Positions 1-8,965 of a stretch of 64,000 nt of DNA are shown in pieces. This stretch comes from Alcanivorax profundi (GTDB lineage: Bacteria > Pseudomonadota > Gammaproteobacteria > Pseudomonadales > Alcanivoracaceae). The DNA is taken from the NCBI RefSeq assembly GCF_003597125.1, contig NZ_QYYA01000001.1, positions 620,001 to 684,000 on the forward strand, given 5' to 3'. Each line of letters begins with the position of its first letter. Position 1 is the stretch's first letter. The translations under genes and the position numbers were made by a program. The notes under the pieces are model-generated. The model worked only from the letters and a program-made list of their open reading frames with translations, had not been told where the DNA came from and searched no databases.

Positions 1-757
1 GATTGGCAGACTGAGGTACCACCCAGTCATCCATCCAAAGGCGATGAAGAATTCCTTGCAGGGTGGCTACATACAGGGTGGCGGAAGCAACATGCAAGAC
101 ATAGAAACGACTGCTCTTTTCTTTGCCTCCGAGCCACAGCACGAGGTGATAGAACAATAGTCCCAGGGCGATGCCATAAAAGCCTCCCATCAGCCACTCA
201 TTGGTGCTTTGCTGTTCGATGAAGGGTTCCCTGCCAATCAGGCTGACGGGCACGGTCATGGCACTGGTAAGGGTGTGGATTCGCAGGTAAAGCGTTCGGG
301 GAACCGCAGGTTGCAAGGTAAAAGGCAAGGTGAAGCTGCGAATTTTTACCGGACGCATGTTGAACGGCAGCGTGTCCCCCATTCGTGAAAATGACACCCC
401 GTTTTCGTCCACGAGATAGAAATCCACCTGATCGAGGACGGCGTAATCCACCTGTAGCCAGAGGGCCAGCTCATCGTGCCCGGTATTCACAAAGCGAACC
501 CGAAACCAGCAGGCATCCCTGCGGTAACCAAAATTGATCTGCTGGCGATTCACGGGTTGATAAGGGGCCTGACGGGCCTCGGCGAGGCTGGCAGTAGCGT
601 TTCCGTCGCACCAGCTTTGCATTGACGGACCAAGTTGACGTGTTGAGACAGGATCCTGCAGGTTAAGGATGGTGATGCCCGCAGCGGAAGCAGGCATGGC
701 CACCGTAAGTAGCAGGCCTATCGGCAGCAGCAACAGCAGCAGTGCTCTGACTGGCAT
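1..757 (-). CDS. 7TMR-DISM signalling protein, 5' part only
   Basis: An uninterrupted reading frame runs from an ATG at 757 down to the window edge, about 252 codons, with GGGAGAG just upstream as ribosome-binding site. The protein opens with a leucine-rich signal peptide (about residues 1-25), followed by a periplasmic beta-rich domain with the CWFRVRF and LWLQVDY strands typical of the 7TMR-DISM extracellular-2 fold, then a hydrophobic segment (GGFYGIALGLLFYHLVLW) starting the seven-helix membrane domain. In this family the membrane domain is followed by a diguanylate cyclase, histidine kinase or similar output domain, which lies outside the window, so the output cannot be named. The ligand is unknown; carbohydrate-like folds are usual for the sensor domain. 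It lies 298 bases downstream of minE on the same strand, probably as a separate transcript. Confidence 0.8.
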   Translation of the reverse strand, partial: MPVRALLLLLLPIGLLLTVAMPASAAGITILNLQDPVSTRQLGPSMQSWCDGNATASLAEARQAPYQPVNRQQINFGYRRDACWFRVRFVNTGHDELALWLQVDYAVLDQVDFYLVDENGVSFSRMGDTLPFNMRPVKIRSFTLPFTLQPAVPRTLYLRIHTLTSAMTVPVSLIGREPFIEQQSTNEWLMGGFYGIALGLLFYHLVLWLGGKEKSSRFYVLHVASATLYVATLQGILHRLWMDDWVVPQSAN

Positions 758-1054
758 CGGTCTCTCCCTGTGGCCTGTCAGTGTGGCGGCTGACGGCGCA
801 TCCCTGCTTTTTCTTATGTTCTCCATATTCGCGCAACTGGTCGATTGTGGCCAGTACAGAAACCACCAGTGGTACGACGGGAGTGGCCGCTGAGGCAGAA
901 CTCAGGGAGAGGCAGAGAAACAGAGGGCCGGGCAATGGGGAGGGTGTTAGTCGGGTAATCAAAGCAAAGGGGGAGTCTGTCGCTGCATGGACTCGGAAAA
1001 GAACCCGGACGGAACGGGGCAGGATCCGCCCGGGTGTTTCTTCTATGGCGACAA
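758..1054. other. Gap between minE and the 7TMR-DISM gene
   Basis: No coding sequence is convincing here. The minE-proximal end carries a hairpin terminator (994-1034). The remainder should hold the promoter of the 7TMR-DISM gene, but I see no clear -35/-10 pair. Confidence 0.4.
994..1034 (-). terminator. Terminator of the minCDE operon
   Basis: Read on the minus strand, CCCGGGCGG (1034-1026) pairs with CCGTCCGGG (1012-1004) over nine positions, one of them G-U, around a 13-base loop. It is followed by TTCTTTTCC. It starts about 20 bases past the minE stop codon. Confidence 0.6.
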
Positions 1055-1306
1055 TCAGCCTTCGGGGAGCGTGATGTTGAGCTCGAGAATCTCGCAACCG
1101 GATTCACGATCCAGCTGGATATTCACCGCGTCCTGGTCTACGGGGACATATTTGCGCACCACTTGCAGCAACTCTTCCTGTAACTGAGGCAGGTAGTCGG
1201 GGCCACCGCGGGTAGAGCGCTCGCGGGCAACGATGATCTGCAGGCGTTCCTTGGCCACTGAGGCCGAGGTCTGCTTCTTCGGCAACAGATAACTGAAAAT
1301 ACTCAT
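1055..1306 (-). CDS. minE: Cell division topological specificity factor MinE
   Basis: An 83-residue MinE (family usually 80-90). It binds MinD at the membrane, stimulates its ATPase and drives the pole-to-pole oscillation that keeps the FtsZ ring at midcell. The N-terminal amphipathic segment ([11 protein letters not shown]), the MinD-binding stretch with [13 protein letters not shown] (about residues 19-31) and the C-terminal topological-specificity domain ([16 protein letters not shown] onward) are all present. It starts two bases after the minD stop codon, so the two are translationally close. It is the last gene of minCDE and is followed by a hairpin terminator. Confidence 0.97.
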   Translation of the reverse strand: MSIFSYLLPKKQTSASVAKERLQIIVARERSTRGGPDYLPQLQEELLQVVRKYVPVDQDAVNIQLDRESGCEILELNITLPEG

Positions 1307-1308
1307 GA

Positions 1309-2124
1309 TCAGCCCCCAAACAGACGGCCGAACAGACCTTTCTTGTTAACGGTAGTGAAACGGTGCGGCAGCTGGTCGCCAAGGAATCGGGCGACGGCGT
1401 CACTGTAGGCCTGGCCTGCATCGGAGTCAGTGTCCAGAATCACCGGGCTGCCGGCATTGCTGGCATTGAGAACGGCCTGGGATTCAGGCACCACGCCGAG
1501 AAGTTCAATGGCCAGAATTTCCTGCACATCTTCTACTGACAGCATCTCCCCTTTTTCGACCCGTTCGGGTGAATAGCGGGTTAGCAGCAGCCGGGCAGGG
1601 ATGTCCCCTTTGCCTTCCTCGGCATGGCGGGTCTTGCTGGCCAGAATACCGATCATGCGGTCAGAGTCGCGCACGCTGGAGACTTCGGGATTGGTCACTA
1701 CCACCGCTTCGTCGGCAAAGTAGGCTGCCATCAGTGCACCCTTTTCGATACCAGCAGGGCTGTCGCAGATAATGTAGTCCATCTGCATATCTTCGCGCAG
1801 GGCACGGAAGACCCCTTCAACACCTTCCTGGGTCAGCGCATCCTTGTCACGGGTCTGGGAAGCAGGAAGGATGAACAGGTTGTCAACCTTCTTGTCCTTG
1901 ATCAGTGCTTGCTTGATATTGGCATCGCCATTGATGACGTTGACCAGGTCGTAAACCACCCGGCGTTCGCAGCCCATGATCAGGTCCAGGTTACGCAGGC
2001 CCACATCAAAATCAATCACGGTTGTCTTGAAACCACGCAGGGCTAGCCCGGTTGCCAGTGCGGCGCTGGTGGTGGTTTTGCCGACGCCACCCTTGCCGGA
2101 TGTCACGACCACGATCTTTGTCAC
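1309..2124 (-). CDS. minD: Septum site-determining ATPase MinD
   Basis: A 271-residue ParA/MinD-type ATPase, the usual family length. The deviant Walker A motif [10 protein letters not shown] lies at residues 9-18, and the C-terminus ends in a short amphipathic membrane-targeting helix ([11 protein letters not shown]). ATP-bound MinD dimerises on the inner membrane, recruits MinC to block FtsZ assembly and is released by MinE. It is the middle gene of minC-minD-minE, 30 bases after minC. Confidence 0.98.
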   Translation of the reverse strand: MTKIVVVTSGKGGVGKTTTSAALATGLALRGFKTTVIDFDVGLRNLDLIMGCERRVVYDLVNVINGDANIKQALIKDKKVDNLFILPASQTRDKDALTQEGVEGVFRALREDMQMDYIICDSPAGIEKGALMAAYFADEAVVVTNPEVSSVRDSDRMIGILASKTRHAEEGKGDIPARLLLTRYSPERVEKGEMLSVEDVQEILAIELLGVVPESQAVLNASNAGSPVILDTDSDAGQAYSDAVARFLGDQLPHRFTTVNKKGLFGRLFGG

Positions 2125-2154
2125 GCTCTTCTCCTTCGCTGTCTTCCCTGAGCG

Positions 2155-2880
2155 CTATTTCAGCGCGGTAAAATGCATTGCCTCGCCCTGCAGGGACAGG
2201 TGCACAGGCTGGTTTCGGTGTGCATCGGGCAGGTCTTCGGCTACCCGATAGTGGCCAGCAATGGAAACCAGTTCGGCATTCAGTTGCTGGCAGAAAATCC
2301 GTGCGCTGCTGTCGCCACGTACCCCGGCAAGGGCGCGGCCGCGCAAGTTGCTGTATACGTGGATATTGCCTTCGGCCATGAGTTCCGCGCCGGTACTCAC
2401 CGGAGCGAGAACAATCATGTCGCCACGGCTGTAGACTTGTTGACCGGAACGCACCGGTTGCTCGACCACCAGGGTTTCCACTCGCTCGGAGTGTTGGCTG
2501 GTATCCGCTGTGCTGGCGTCAGCGGCGGGCTCGGAGCGGCGGGGGACATCCCGCCCGCCGGCCAGACTGAGGGTGCCCAGACCGAGCGTGCTGGCGGTGT
2601 CGATGTCGATACGGTCTGTGCGCGCCAGTGCAACAAGGTTCACCCCCAGGTTACGCAGGGTGTCCACGGCGGGCATCAGATTCACATGGTCGATCTCGAG
2701 ATCGCTGTGAATGTCGATCACCACCGGCGCTTCCTGAAGCCACTGGGCAGCGTCCTCAAGGCGTTGGCTGATTTCCTGGTGTAACTGGTTGGCATCCAGT
2801 GTGCGGAGCTGAAGGACCGTCATCATCAGCATGCGGCCCTTGAATTCAATTACCGATTTTTCTTCGACGACTGCTGTCAT
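2155..2880 (-). CDS. minC: Septum site-determining protein MinC
   Basis: A 241-residue MinC, the inhibitor of FtsZ polymerisation delivered to the membrane by MinD. The N-terminal FtsZ-antagonising domain (about residues 10-105) is followed by a short variable linker rich in Ala/Asp/Ser (about 110-130) and the C-terminal beta-helix domain with the repeated glycines of the family (GDMIVLAPVSTGAEL, GNIHVYSNLRGRALAGVRGD), which dimerises and binds MinD. First gene of minCDE; its promoter must lie in the 383-base gap upstream. Confidence 0.96.
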   Translation of the reverse strand: MTAVVEEKSVIEFKGRMLMMTVLQLRTLDANQLHQEISQRLEDAAQWLQEAPVVIDIHSDLEIDHVNLMPAVDTLRNLGVNLVALARTDRIDIDTASTLGLGTLSLAGGRDVPRRSEPAADASTADTSQHSERVETLVVEQPVRSGQQVYSRGDMIVLAPVSTGAELMAEGNIHVYSNLRGRALAGVRGDSSARIFCQQLNAELVSIAGHYRVAEDLPDAHRNQPVHLSLQGEAMHFTALK

Positions 2881-3263
2881 TCCTGACCTGTAGATCCTGG
2901 GGGCGAGGCGCGTTGTGCGCGGGCGAGGCCCGGTGGGGCAGAATTGGGCAAAGCCTAGACCAAAGCTGCGATCCGTAAAAGCGCCAAATGGGTGATATGA
3001 ATGTTAAATCTTTCCGTCACGGGACTGACATGGAATGAATTGCTGGAAAAACCAGCAACTTGGCACATTGCAGGTGCTGTTGGCTTTTTGTGAAAGTGTG
3101 AGCTGGTTGGAATTTGAGCAATTCGGGTGGCAAGGGCGAGCTTGGTGTTGCGAAGGCCTTGCTGAGCGGGGGCTGGGCCCCGGCTTAAAACCCGCTTCTC
3201 GAGATTAGACGCTCATAGCGGAAAAAAAAGGCGGAGCAGCACAGTGCTCCGCCATCATGGGCT
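2881..3263. other. Gap between fadE and minC
   Basis: 383 bases with no convincing gene. It holds the fadE terminator (3222-3253), an unexplained small inverted repeat TTGCTGG-N5-CCAGCAA (3040-3058) and presumably the minC promoter. I could not pick a reliable -35/-10 pair for minC. Confidence 0.5.
3222..3253 (-). terminator. Intrinsic terminator of fadE
   Basis: On the minus strand, GGCGGAGCA (3253-3245) pairs perfectly with TGCTCCGCC (3238-3230) over nine bases around a six-base loop, followed by eight T residues (3229-3222). It lies 11 bases beyond the fadE stop codon. This is the clearest intrinsic terminator in the window. Confidence 0.93.
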
Positions 3264-5720
3264 CTACATTATTGGCCGCTCTGCATGTACTTTCACCTTC
3301 TTCAGATTTTTGTCGAAGGCATCGGTGAGCAGGCAGTCATAGCGCATGGCGTCGTACTCATTGACCGCCTCAACCTGGTCCTCACTGATAATGCCTTTGC
3401 CGGCGGCATCGTTGAGTTTCTCGAGGACGCTATTACCGTCCAGTTGGCCCTTACCGTCCGCCTTGAGGAAAGCCAGCCAGGCCGGTTCCACTTCCAGCAG
3501 CTTGTTATAGGTGGCTTCCACACGACCAATGGCATCGTCCGGGTCACTGGGGATGTAAGCCGGTTGTGCCAACGCATCACGTACCGAGCTCGGAGACATG
3601 ATCATCTCGCCAAGGGCGCGGATCTGCTCGTCACCCGGGGCCTGGGCCATGCAGGGCCGGCCAAACGGGAAGAACAGGCGTTTGAGTACATGGCCAACCC
3701 CATAGAACCCGAAGTTTCGGTAGAACGCTTCCAGTGAGTTGTGGGCGAGACTGAACGCACGACGCAAGGCGTATTGCGCGTGGGCATCATTGGCCTCGTC
3801 ACGGGGCAGGGTAGCGTGGTATTTGAGGATGGCACAGGCGATCAGCAGCTGGCTGTGCACATCACCAAGGCGGGCGGACAGCAGCTCGCGGCGCTTTAGG
3901 TCCCCGCCCAGCAGGGCCAGTGCGACGTCCGAGGTGCTGGCCAGTACGGCGCTGTAACGGTTGATCAGTCGGTACCATGGGGCACTGAATGCATCGGCGT
4001 TGGCAGGAGCCTCAGAGAGGTAACCCCCCAGCAGCGCCTGGATTACGGCACTGCTCATGTTGCCCAGGGTATGGCCGGCGTGAGCGAAGAACAACGCATC
4101 AAATTCCTGCAGGCCTTGTTCCTTGTCTTCCGCCTGGATGGCCTGCAGCTCCTCGTACAGGTAGGGATGGCACCGCATCGCACCCTGGCCAAAGATCATC
4201 AGGGAGCGGGTCAGGATGTTGGCACCTTCTACAGTGATCGCAATGGGAGTCGATTGGTAGGGCAGCGCCAGAAAATTACGCGGCCCTAACTGGATGCCAC
4301 GGCCACCTGCGATGTCCATGCCATGGTTGATCAGCTCCCGCATCATCTCGGTGGAGTGATATTTTGCCATGGCGGTGACCACCGACGGTGCTCCATCTTC
4401 CAGTGAGCGGGTCACGAGGTGACGGTAAGCCTCAAGGGTATAGGCAATGGCGGCCACCTCTGCAGAAGCTTCCTGTACCCCTTCGAATTCGCCAACAGCG
4501 GTGTTGAACTGGCGACGAATACGGCCAAATGCCCCTGTCATGCGGTAACCCATTTCACCACTGGCCGTGGCCAGCGCTGGCAGGGAAACACCGCGCCCGG
4601 CGCCAAGACACTCAATCAGCATACGCCAGCCTTTGCCGGCCATTTCCGGACCGCCGATGATGGCGTCGAGTGGCACGAAGACATCCTTGCCATTGATCGG
4701 CCCGTTCATGAACGGGGAGCCGGGGTAGTGACGGCGGCCGATTTCCACACCTTTGGTGTTGGCTGGGATCAGCGCACAAGTAATACCGAGTTCTTCTTCC
4801 TCTCCCAGCAAGTGTTCCGGGTCGTAGAGTTTGAAAGCGAGCCCGACCACCGTGGCGACCGGGGCCAGGGTAATCCAGCGTTTGGCGAAGTTCAGGCGCA
4901 TGCCCAGTACTTCCTTGCCGTCGATCTTGCCCTTGCAGATCACCCCGGTATCGGGGATCGCACCAGCATCGGAACCGGCCTCCGGGCCGGTGAGGCCAAA
5001 GCAGGGGATTTCGTCACCCTTGGCCAGGCCCGGTAACCAACGGTCTTTCTGTTCATCTGTTCCGTACTCAGCCAGTAGCTCGCCGGGACCCAGGGAGTTG
5101 GGCACCATGGCCGTGACGGCGGCGGTCAGGGAGCGGGTGGCGATCTTGCTCATGATACGGCTCTGGGCATAGGGGCTAAATGCCTTGCCGCCGTACTCTT
5201 TCGGAATAATCAGGCTGAAGAAACCCTTGTGTTTGAGGAAGTCCCAGACCTCTTCAGGCAGATCTTTCAGTTCATGGAATATCTGCCATTCGTCCAGCAT
5301 GTCACACAGTTGCTGGACCTCGTTATCGATGAAGGATTGTTCTTCATCTGTGAGGGGGGTGAAGTTGATGTGGGAAAACTTCTCCCAGTCCGGACGGCCG
5401 GAAAAAAGATCCGCTTCAAACCAGGTGGTCCCGGCTTCAATCGCCTCGCGTTCGGTGTCACCGATGGCGGGCATGACTTTGCCCAGTGCGTTATAAACCG
5501 GTTTGGAGATAAATTTCTGACGCAGGTCCACGTGGTTGATCACGGCCACGCCAGCGGCAAGCAGGATCAGAGAAAGGGGGTGGACAAGCCAGGGGGCGAG
5601 AAAAGCGCTTAATAACCAGACGACAACAAAAATTCCGCTGCCAACACCTCGGCTCACCTGTTGGTAGAACAGGGTCATGAGGGTGGCAATCAACACAACA
5701 ATAGCCAGAAGGCTAAGCAT
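3264..5720 (-). CDS. fadE: Acyl-CoA dehydrogenase FadE
   Basis: An 818-residue protein matching the large, membrane-associated FadE class (E. coli FadE is 814 residues) rather than the usual 380-residue acyl-CoA dehydrogenases. Two hydrophobic segments at the N-terminus (about residues 1-20 and 27-62) should anchor it at the inner membrane. The dehydrogenase core follows, with FAD-site motifs such as CFGLTGPEAGSDAG and the helical region around GAGRGVSLPALATASGEMGYR; the last 300 residues are the FadE-specific C-terminal region. It catalyses the first, FAD-dependent step of fatty-acid beta-oxidation. A good ribosome-binding site (AAGGAG) precedes the ATG. It is monocistronic: divergent from the cnoX-like gene and closed by its own terminator. 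Confidence 0.95.
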   Translation of the reverse strand: MLSLLAIVVLIATLMTLFYQQVSRGVGSGIFVVVWLLSAFLAPWLVHPLSLILLAAGVAVINHVDLRQKFISKPVYNALGKVMPAIGDTEREAIEAGTTWFEADLFSGRPDWEKFSHINFTPLTDEEQSFIDNEVQQLCDMLDEWQIFHELKDLPEEVWDFLKHKGFFSLIIPKEYGGKAFSPYAQSRIMSKIATRSLTAAVTAMVPNSLGPGELLAEYGTDEQKDRWLPGLAKGDEIPCFGLTGPEAGSDAGAIPDTGVICKGKIDGKEVLGMRLNFAKRWITLAPVATVVGLAFKLYDPEHLLGEEEELGITCALIPANTKGVEIGRRHYPGSPFMNGPINGKDVFVPLDAIIGGPEMAGKGWRMLIECLGAGRGVSLPALATASGEMGYRMTGAFGRIRRQFNTAVGEFEGVQEASAEVAAIAYTLEAYRHLVTRSLEDGAPSVVTAMAKYHSTEMMRELINHGMDIAGGRGIQLGPRNFLALPYQSTPIAITVEGANILTRSLMIFGQGAMRCHPYLYEELQAIQAEDKEQGLQEFDALFFAHAGHTLGNMSSAVIQALLGGYLSEAPANADAFSAPWYRLINRYSAVLASTSDVALALLGGDLKRRELLSARLGDVHSQLLIACAILKYHATLPRDEANDAHAQYALRRAFSLAHNSLEAFYRNFGFYGVGHVLKRLFFPFGRPCMAQAPGDEQIRALGEMIMSPSSVRDALAQPAYIPSDPDDAIGRVEATYNKLLEVEPAWLAFLKADGKGQLDGNSVLEKLNDAAGKGIISEDQVEAVNEYDAMRYDCLLTDAFDKNLKKVKVHAERPIM

Positions 5721-5928
5721 GGTGGTCTCCTTTGCCTGAGTGAATACTATCCAGCGTACTCATTCGCCATGCAGACAACGTGAAGCCCCCAGCGGGCGAC
5801 CGAAGCAGCTCCAATGGCGAACAATCAGTCTAACCCGTCGGGGCGGCAAGGTGCACAGCATTTAACCGGATTTTATTGGTTGATTACCTTACAATTGCGC
5901 GCAATTTACGGAATCTGGGAGTCTTTGC

Positions 5929-6798
5929 GTGCAGCAGAACAGCTACATCTTTGAAGCCACCGAACAGAACATTCAGCAAATCCTGGAGCAGTCGCGGCAG
6001 ATACCGGTGATTGTCGATTTCTGGTCTGCTCGCAGTCAGCCCAGCCAGCAAATGGCACCGGTTCTGGATCGCCTGGTTAATGAATATCAAGGCAAGGTCC
6101 TGTTGGCGCGCATTAATGTGGATGAGCAGCCCATGCTCACCAGCCAGTTTGGCGTGCAATCCCTGCCCAGCCTGAAACTGGTGTTCCAGGGGCAGTTGGT
6201 CAATGAACTGGATGGCCCACAAACCGAAGCCGGGTTGCGAGAGTGGCTGGCTCCCATCGTTGATCCCGAGGCCGCCGAAGCGCAGCAGGAAGAGGGCTTT
6301 ATCGAACAGGTGCGGATGGCTATTGAGGCTGGCCATGGCGAGCAGGCGGAAGCCGCTTTGCGGCAGACCTTGCAACAGACGCCGGACAAGCACGCCATTC
6401 GCGCGCTATTGGTGGAATACTTGCTGGGTCAAGGACAACTGGATGACGCTCAGTCAGTGTTAGCGGAAGTGACCGAGGATGCGGAGCCGCTACGTCCGTT
6501 CCGTGCCCGTTTTGCCTTGCTTGAAAAGCTGGAAGGGGCAGGGCAGAGCCTGAAGGATCTGGAGGCACGGATTGTGGATGCCCCGACTCCGGAGGATCTC
6601 TACGCCCACGGTTTGCAAGCCGCTGCCGCAGGTCAATTCAGGCCGGGACTGGAGTCACTGCTGGTGTTGCTGCGTGACCATCGTGACTACAAGGATGGTG
6701 TGGCCCGTCCCGCCTTGCTGGAAGTCTTCGAGTGTTTGCCCAAGGGTGACCCGCTGGCCAGCGAATACCGTCGCAAGATGTTCAATTACCTGTACTAG
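5929..6798 (+). CDS. cnoX: CnoX-like (YbbN) thioredoxin-fold co-chaperone
   Basis: A 289-residue protein with an N-terminal thioredoxin domain (about residues 1-110), then helical TPR-like repeats and the C-terminus YRRKMFNYLY typical of the CnoX/YbbN family. CnoX is a holdase that binds unfolded clients, works with GroEL, and in E. coli can form mixed disulfides. Here the thioredoxin CxxC position reads S33-A-R-S36, and the whole protein has one cysteine, near the C-terminus (VFECLPK), so redox chemistry in the thioredoxin domain looks impossible. The GTG start at 5929 is supported by homology of the N-terminus. It is transcribed divergently from fadE across a 208-base gap in which I see no clear operator. 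Confidence 0.88.
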   Translation: MQQNSYIFEATEQNIQQILEQSRQIPVIVDFWSARSQPSQQMAPVLDRLVNEYQGKVLLARINVDEQPMLTSQFGVQSLPSLKLVFQGQLVNELDGPQTEAGLREWLAPIVDPEAAEAQQEEGFIEQVRMAIEAGHGEQAEAALRQTLQQTPDKHAIRALLVEYLLGQGQLDDAQSVLAEVTEDAEPLRPFRARFALLEKLEGAGQSLKDLEARIVDAPTPEDLYAHGLQAAAAGQFRPGLESLLVLLRDHRDYKDGVARPALLEVFECLPKGDPLASEYRRKMFNYLY

Positions 6799-6809
6799 TC
6801 GTGTTTCTC

Positions 6810-6839
6810 TCAGGCGCAGCTGTCTCCGGCTGCGCCTGA
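6810..6839 (+). terminator. Hairpin terminator after the cnoX-like gene
   Basis: TCAGGCGCAGC (6810-6820) pairs perfectly over 11 bases with GCTGCGCCTGA (6829-6839), with an eight-base loop. The following TATTGGTGCTTT is only weakly T-rich, so termination may be partial. Confidence 0.6.
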
Positions 6840-6928
6840 TATTGGTGCTTTGCCGATCCTCGCCGACTGTACTGTCTGTCCAGTGGCACCAAAATGCCCC
6901 CTCGGCTTCTCCCTCTTCTCTCTTTTTG

Positions 6929-6945
6929 TGCATCCATGTGGTGCG
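6929..6945 (+). promoter_or_regulatory. Candidate NtrC binding site upstream of glnK
   Basis: TGCATC-CATGT-GGTGCG matches the dyad TGCACY-N5-RGGTGCA, as I recall the NtrC consensus, at 10 of 12 half-site bases. It sits about 95 bases upstream of a sigma-54-like -12 element (7037-7041), a normal enhancer distance. NtrC control of glnK-amtB is well established in enteric bacteria; here it is inferred from the motif alone. Confidence 0.5.
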
Positions 6946-7024
6946 AAATATGATTTATTGCTCCGATAGTGTGCAGAATGAATCCTGTTTCCCTCTAAGT
7001 TATTGTTTTTCTGTTATCTGTTAA

Positions 7025-7462
<438 letters not shown>

Positions 7463-7475
7463 AGGGGAAGGACTG

Positions 7476-8762
7476 ATGAAAAAACTGTTTGCTGTACTGT
7501 TAATGCTGCCTTCCCTGGCGATGGCGGAAGGCCTGGATACCGGCGATACCGCCTGGATCCTCACTGCTACCGCGCTGGTGTTGTTCATGACGTTGCCAGG
7601 TCTGAGCCTGTTCTATGGTGGTTTGGTGCGCAGCAAGAATGTGCTGTCGGTGCTGATGCAGTGTTTTGCGATTACCTGTGCCGTGTCATTGGTGTGGCTG
7701 ATTGCCGGTTACTCTCTGGCCTTTTCCGATGGCGGCAGCATGAATGCCTGGATTGGCGGGCTGCAGCATGTGTTCTTCGACGGCATTACCCGCGACAGTC
7801 TGGAAGGGACTCTGCCAAAAAGCCTGCATGGTCTGTTTCAGATGACCTTTGCGATTATCACGCCCGCCTTGATCATCGGTGCCTTTGCCGAGCGCATGCG
7901 CTTTGGTCCCATGTTGGCGTTTTCGGTGCTGTGGTTGCTGGGTGTCTACATTCCGGTTTGTCACTGGGTGTGGGGCGGCGGCTGGCTGGCTCAGCTGGGG
8001 GTGTATGACTTTGCGGGCGGTATCGTTGTCCACATTACCGCCGGTGTGGCCGCACTGGTGGCGGCCAAGGTGCTGGGTAACCGCAAGGGCTTCCCGACCC
8101 AGGGCATGATGCCGCATAACATGACCATGACGGTGACGGGCGCAGGGATGCTGTGGGTCGGCTGGTTCGGCTTCAATGGGGGCTCTGCGGTTGCGGCCAA
8201 TGGTGATGCCGCCATGGCCATGCTGGTAACACACATTTCCGCTGCTGCAGGCTCGCTGGCCTGGATCACCATGGAATGGAAGAAATTCGGCAAACCCTCC
8301 GCGCTCGGCATCGCCACCGGTATGGTTGCCGGGCTGGGTACGATTACCCCGGCCTCGGGTTTTGTAGGTCCGGCCGCGGCACTGGTGATTGGTCTTTCTG
8401 CTGGTGTGATCTGCTTCTATGCGGTGATTTTCATCAAACACAAACTCAAGATCGACGATTCTCTGGACGTCTTCCCGGTGCACGGGGTCGGTGGGATTCT
8501 CGGTACCTTGTTTGCCGGCGTGTTTGCGTCCACTGAACTGGGACTGTTCTCCGGGTACGGTTTTGCCAAGCCCGAGTACACCATGCTGGACCAGCTTGGT
8601 GTCCAGGCACTGGGCGTGGTGGCAACCTTCGTTTACACCGCGATCGTGACCTGGGTGTTGCTCAAGCTGGTTGGGCTGTTCTCGACGCTTCGTGTTGACG
8701 CGGATGAGGAAACCCAGGGGCTGGATATTGCCCTGCACGAGGAACGGGGTTACGACCTCTGA
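7476..8762 (+). CDS. amtB: Ammonium transporter AmtB
   Basis: A 428-residue Amt/Mep/Rh channel. A cleavable signal peptide (MKKLFAVLLMLPSLAMA, residues 1-17) precedes 11 expected transmembrane helices. The conserved pore histidines are at H186 (VVHITAGV) and H336 (FPVHGVGG), and the GFNGGSA motif of the family is at about 232-238. It conducts ammonium into the cytoplasm when nitrogen is scarce and is gated by GlnK. The start follows AAGGGGAAGGACTG, downstream of the glnK stop codon. An intrinsic terminator closes the operon. Confidence 0.97.
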   Translation: MKKLFAVLLMLPSLAMAEGLDTGDTAWILTATALVLFMTLPGLSLFYGGLVRSKNVLSVLMQCFAITCAVSLVWLIAGYSLAFSDGGSMNAWIGGLQHVFFDGITRDSLEGTLPKSLHGLFQMTFAIITPALIIGAFAERMRFGPMLAFSVLWLLGVYIPVCHWVWGGGWLAQLGVYDFAGGIVVHITAGVAALVAAKVLGNRKGFPTQGMMPHNMTMTVTGAGMLWVGWFGFNGGSAVAANGDAAMAMLVTHISAAAGSLAWITMEWKKFGKPSALGIATGMVAGLGTITPASGFVGPAAALVIGLSAGVICFYAVIFIKHKLKIDDSLDVFPVHGVGGILGTLFAGVFASTELGLFSGYGFAKPEYTMLDQLGVQALGVVATFVYTAIVTWVLLKLVGLFSTLRVDADEETQGLDIALHEERGYDL

Positions 8763-8787
8763 TTCTGCCCCGTGGCAGACAGAAAAG

Positions 8788-8812
8788 ACCCGGCCCTGCG
8801 CCGGGTTTTTTT
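8788..8812 (+). terminator. Intrinsic terminator of glnK-amtB
   Basis: ACCCGGC (8788-8794) pairs with GCCGGGT (8800-8806) around a five-base loop and runs into seven T residues, 25 bases after the amtB stop codon. Confidence 0.9.
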
Positions 8813-8838
8813 GTCCCTATCAGAGCACAGAAGGGCTA

Positions 8839-8865
8839 TTGCCACCCCCCGGGGCTTTGTATAAG
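8839..8865 (+). promoter_or_regulatory. Possible sigma-70 promoter of the SCP-2 gene
   Basis: TTGCCA (8839-8844) and TATAAG (8860-8865) resemble -35 and -10 boxes, but the spacer is only 15 bases. The predicted start near 8872 lies just before a dyad operator (8878-8895), which makes the pairing plausible. Confidence 0.35.
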
Positions 8866-8877
8866 GTACGGGTAAGT

Positions 8878-8895
8878 TTCGAACGCTCGTTTGAA
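8878..8895. promoter_or_regulatory. Dyad operator upstream of the SCP-2 gene
   Basis: TTCGAACGCTCGTTTGAA is an imperfect palindrome, TTC-n-AACG-nn-CGTT-n-GAA, with 14 of 18 positions symmetric. It resembles binding sites of TetR-family fatty-acid regulators such as PsrA (half-sites near GAAAC and GTTTG, as I recall them). Its place between a promoter-like sequence and the SCP-2 ATG suggests a repressor site. No regulator gene is adjacent. Confidence 0.45.
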
Positions 8896-8965
8896 TTGGC
8901 TGCGTATAACCTGCCCTGTAACGAGATGGCGTCGAAGCCATAACGATAGTTAAGGAGAGATAAGA

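Noticed and set aside
3040-3058. TTGCTGG-N5-CCAGCAA hairpin between fadE and minC as a terminator
   Set aside because: No T tract on either strand and fadE already has a strong terminator; kept only as an unexplained dyad.
5721-5928. Fatty-acid-regulator operator in the fadE upstream region
   Set aside because: I searched this gap for the dyad seen before the SCP-2 gene and for other clear palindromes and found none.
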